DNA of 64,000 nucleotides, taken from contig NZ_CP051154.1 of NCBI RefSeq assembly GCF_012317045.1, positions 2,232,001-2,296,000 of the forward strand. Reading direction: 5' to 3'. How positions within the stretch are numbered: the stretch's first letter is position 1; each line of letters begins with the position of its first letter. The notes under the pieces were generated by a model. That model did not search any database. It was given only the letters and a program-made list of their open reading frames with translations, and was not told the DNA's origin. This stretch comes from Leifsonia sp. PS1209 (GTDB taxonomy: Bacteria > Actinomycetota > Actinomycetes > Actinomycetales > Microbacteriaceae). This document shows, piece by piece, positions 63,646-64,000 of this stretch. Both the position numbers and the translations under genes were made by a program.

Positions 63646-64000
63646 TCAGTCGTTCGGCCAGGCGTCCGCGATGGCGGCGCGGACCTCGCCGAGCAGCTGC
63701 GGCAGCGCCTTCGTCTTCGCGATGATGGGCAGGAAGTTCGCATCCTGAGCCCACCGCGGCACGATGTGCTGGTGCAGGTGCGCGGCGATCCCCGCGCCGG
63801 CGATGGCGCCCTGGTTCATGCCGATGTTGAAGCCGTCGTTCTTGGACACCTGCCGGATGACCCGCATCGCCGTCTGGGTGATGCTGCCGATCTCGGCGAC
63901 CTCCTCCGGCGTCGCCTCGTCGTAGGTGGCGATGTGGCGGTACGGGCAGACCAGCAGGTGGCCGCTGTTGTACGGGAACAGGTTGAGCAGCGCGTACGCA
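63646..64000 (-). CDS. HIT-family hydrolase/phosphorylase (5' end beyond window)
   Basis: About 118 C-terminal codons are visible. The histidine triad reads AAHLHQHIVPRW, with the middle His as nucleophile, preceded by NLFPYNSGHLLVCPYRH, ATPEEVAEI, and GFNIGMNQGAIAGAGI. This matches the actinobacterial HIT proteins of the diadenosine-tetraphosphate phosphorylase type, which in mycobacteria lie next to thrS and near pdxS. The start codon and N-terminus are off the window edge. Confidence 0.9.
   Translation of the reverse strand, partial: AYALLNLFPYNSGHLLVCPYRHIATYDEATPEEVAEIGSITQTAMRVIRQVSKNDGFNIGMNQGAIAGAGIAAHLHQHIVPRWAQDANFLPIIAKTKALPQLLGEVRAAIADAWPND

Overview
This window looks like chromosomal DNA from a high-GC actinobacterium, most likely a member of the Microbacteriaceae (Leifsonia-like). 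The reasons are strong G/C bias at third codon positions, frequent GTG and TTG starts, 4-nt ATGA/GTGA gene overlaps, actinobacterium-specific families (Trp-operon membrane protein, PcaL fusion, an mIHF domain, a helicase-motif-poor PriA, a membrane protein between pyrC and carA) and a gene order resembling several mycobacterial housekeeping blocks. It is almost wholly coding. No gap between genes reaches 300 bases, and I saw no rRNA, tRNA, CRISPR array, insertion sequence or prophage gene. Most genes are on the minus strand, so the operons below run from high to low coordinates.

Layout. 1-4455: hisE-hisG-hisF-hisI-trpE and a Trp-associated membrane protein cut by the window edge. 4465-15482: a complete aromatic-acid catabolic cluster (4-hydroxybenzoate to protocatechuate to acetyl-CoA and succinyl-CoA). 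It holds pobA, pcaH, pcaG, pcaB, the fused pcaL, pcaF, pcaI, pcaJ, two IclR-type regulators and a divergent pcaK-like importer. It sits between hisE and rpe and resembles an accessory insertion in a housekeeping neighbourhood. 15472-25559: rpe, rsmB, fmt, priA, metK, coaBC, rpoZ, an mIHF-guanylate kinase fusion and pyrF. 25556-33432: the pyrimidine operon pyrR-pyrB-pyrC-(PH-like membrane protein)-carA-carB-pyrF, with a PyrR-type RNA hairpin next to the pyrR ribosome binding site.

33512-46155: a DsbA-like lipoprotein, nusB, efp, aroQ, aroB, aroK, aroC, aroE, mltG, ruvX, alaS, two small membrane proteins and rpsD. This is the conserved alaS-ruvX-mltG-aro-efp-nusB block. 46330-50688: rarA, then three plus-strand genes: a membrane-anchored cyclophilin, a DUF349 protein and an AbiEi-like orphan. 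50675-64000: relA, a rhodanese, secF-secD-yajC, ruvB-ruvA-ruvC, yebC, pdxT-pdxS, a divergent MocR/PdxR-type regulator with pdxY, and the start-truncated end of a HIT-family gene.

I found no wholly unknown multi-gene system. The points most worth a second look are: a pair of near-identical operator-like sites with GTTC-N26-GAAC spacing in the pca cluster; the mIHF-Gmk fusion; a roughly 100-residue acidic extension on AroE; in-frame tandem repeats at the ends of PcaF, AroB and RsmB; the PyrR leader hairpin; and a TATAAT box built into the last codons of ruvB. All identifications come from reading the sequence and from family knowledge; no database search was run.
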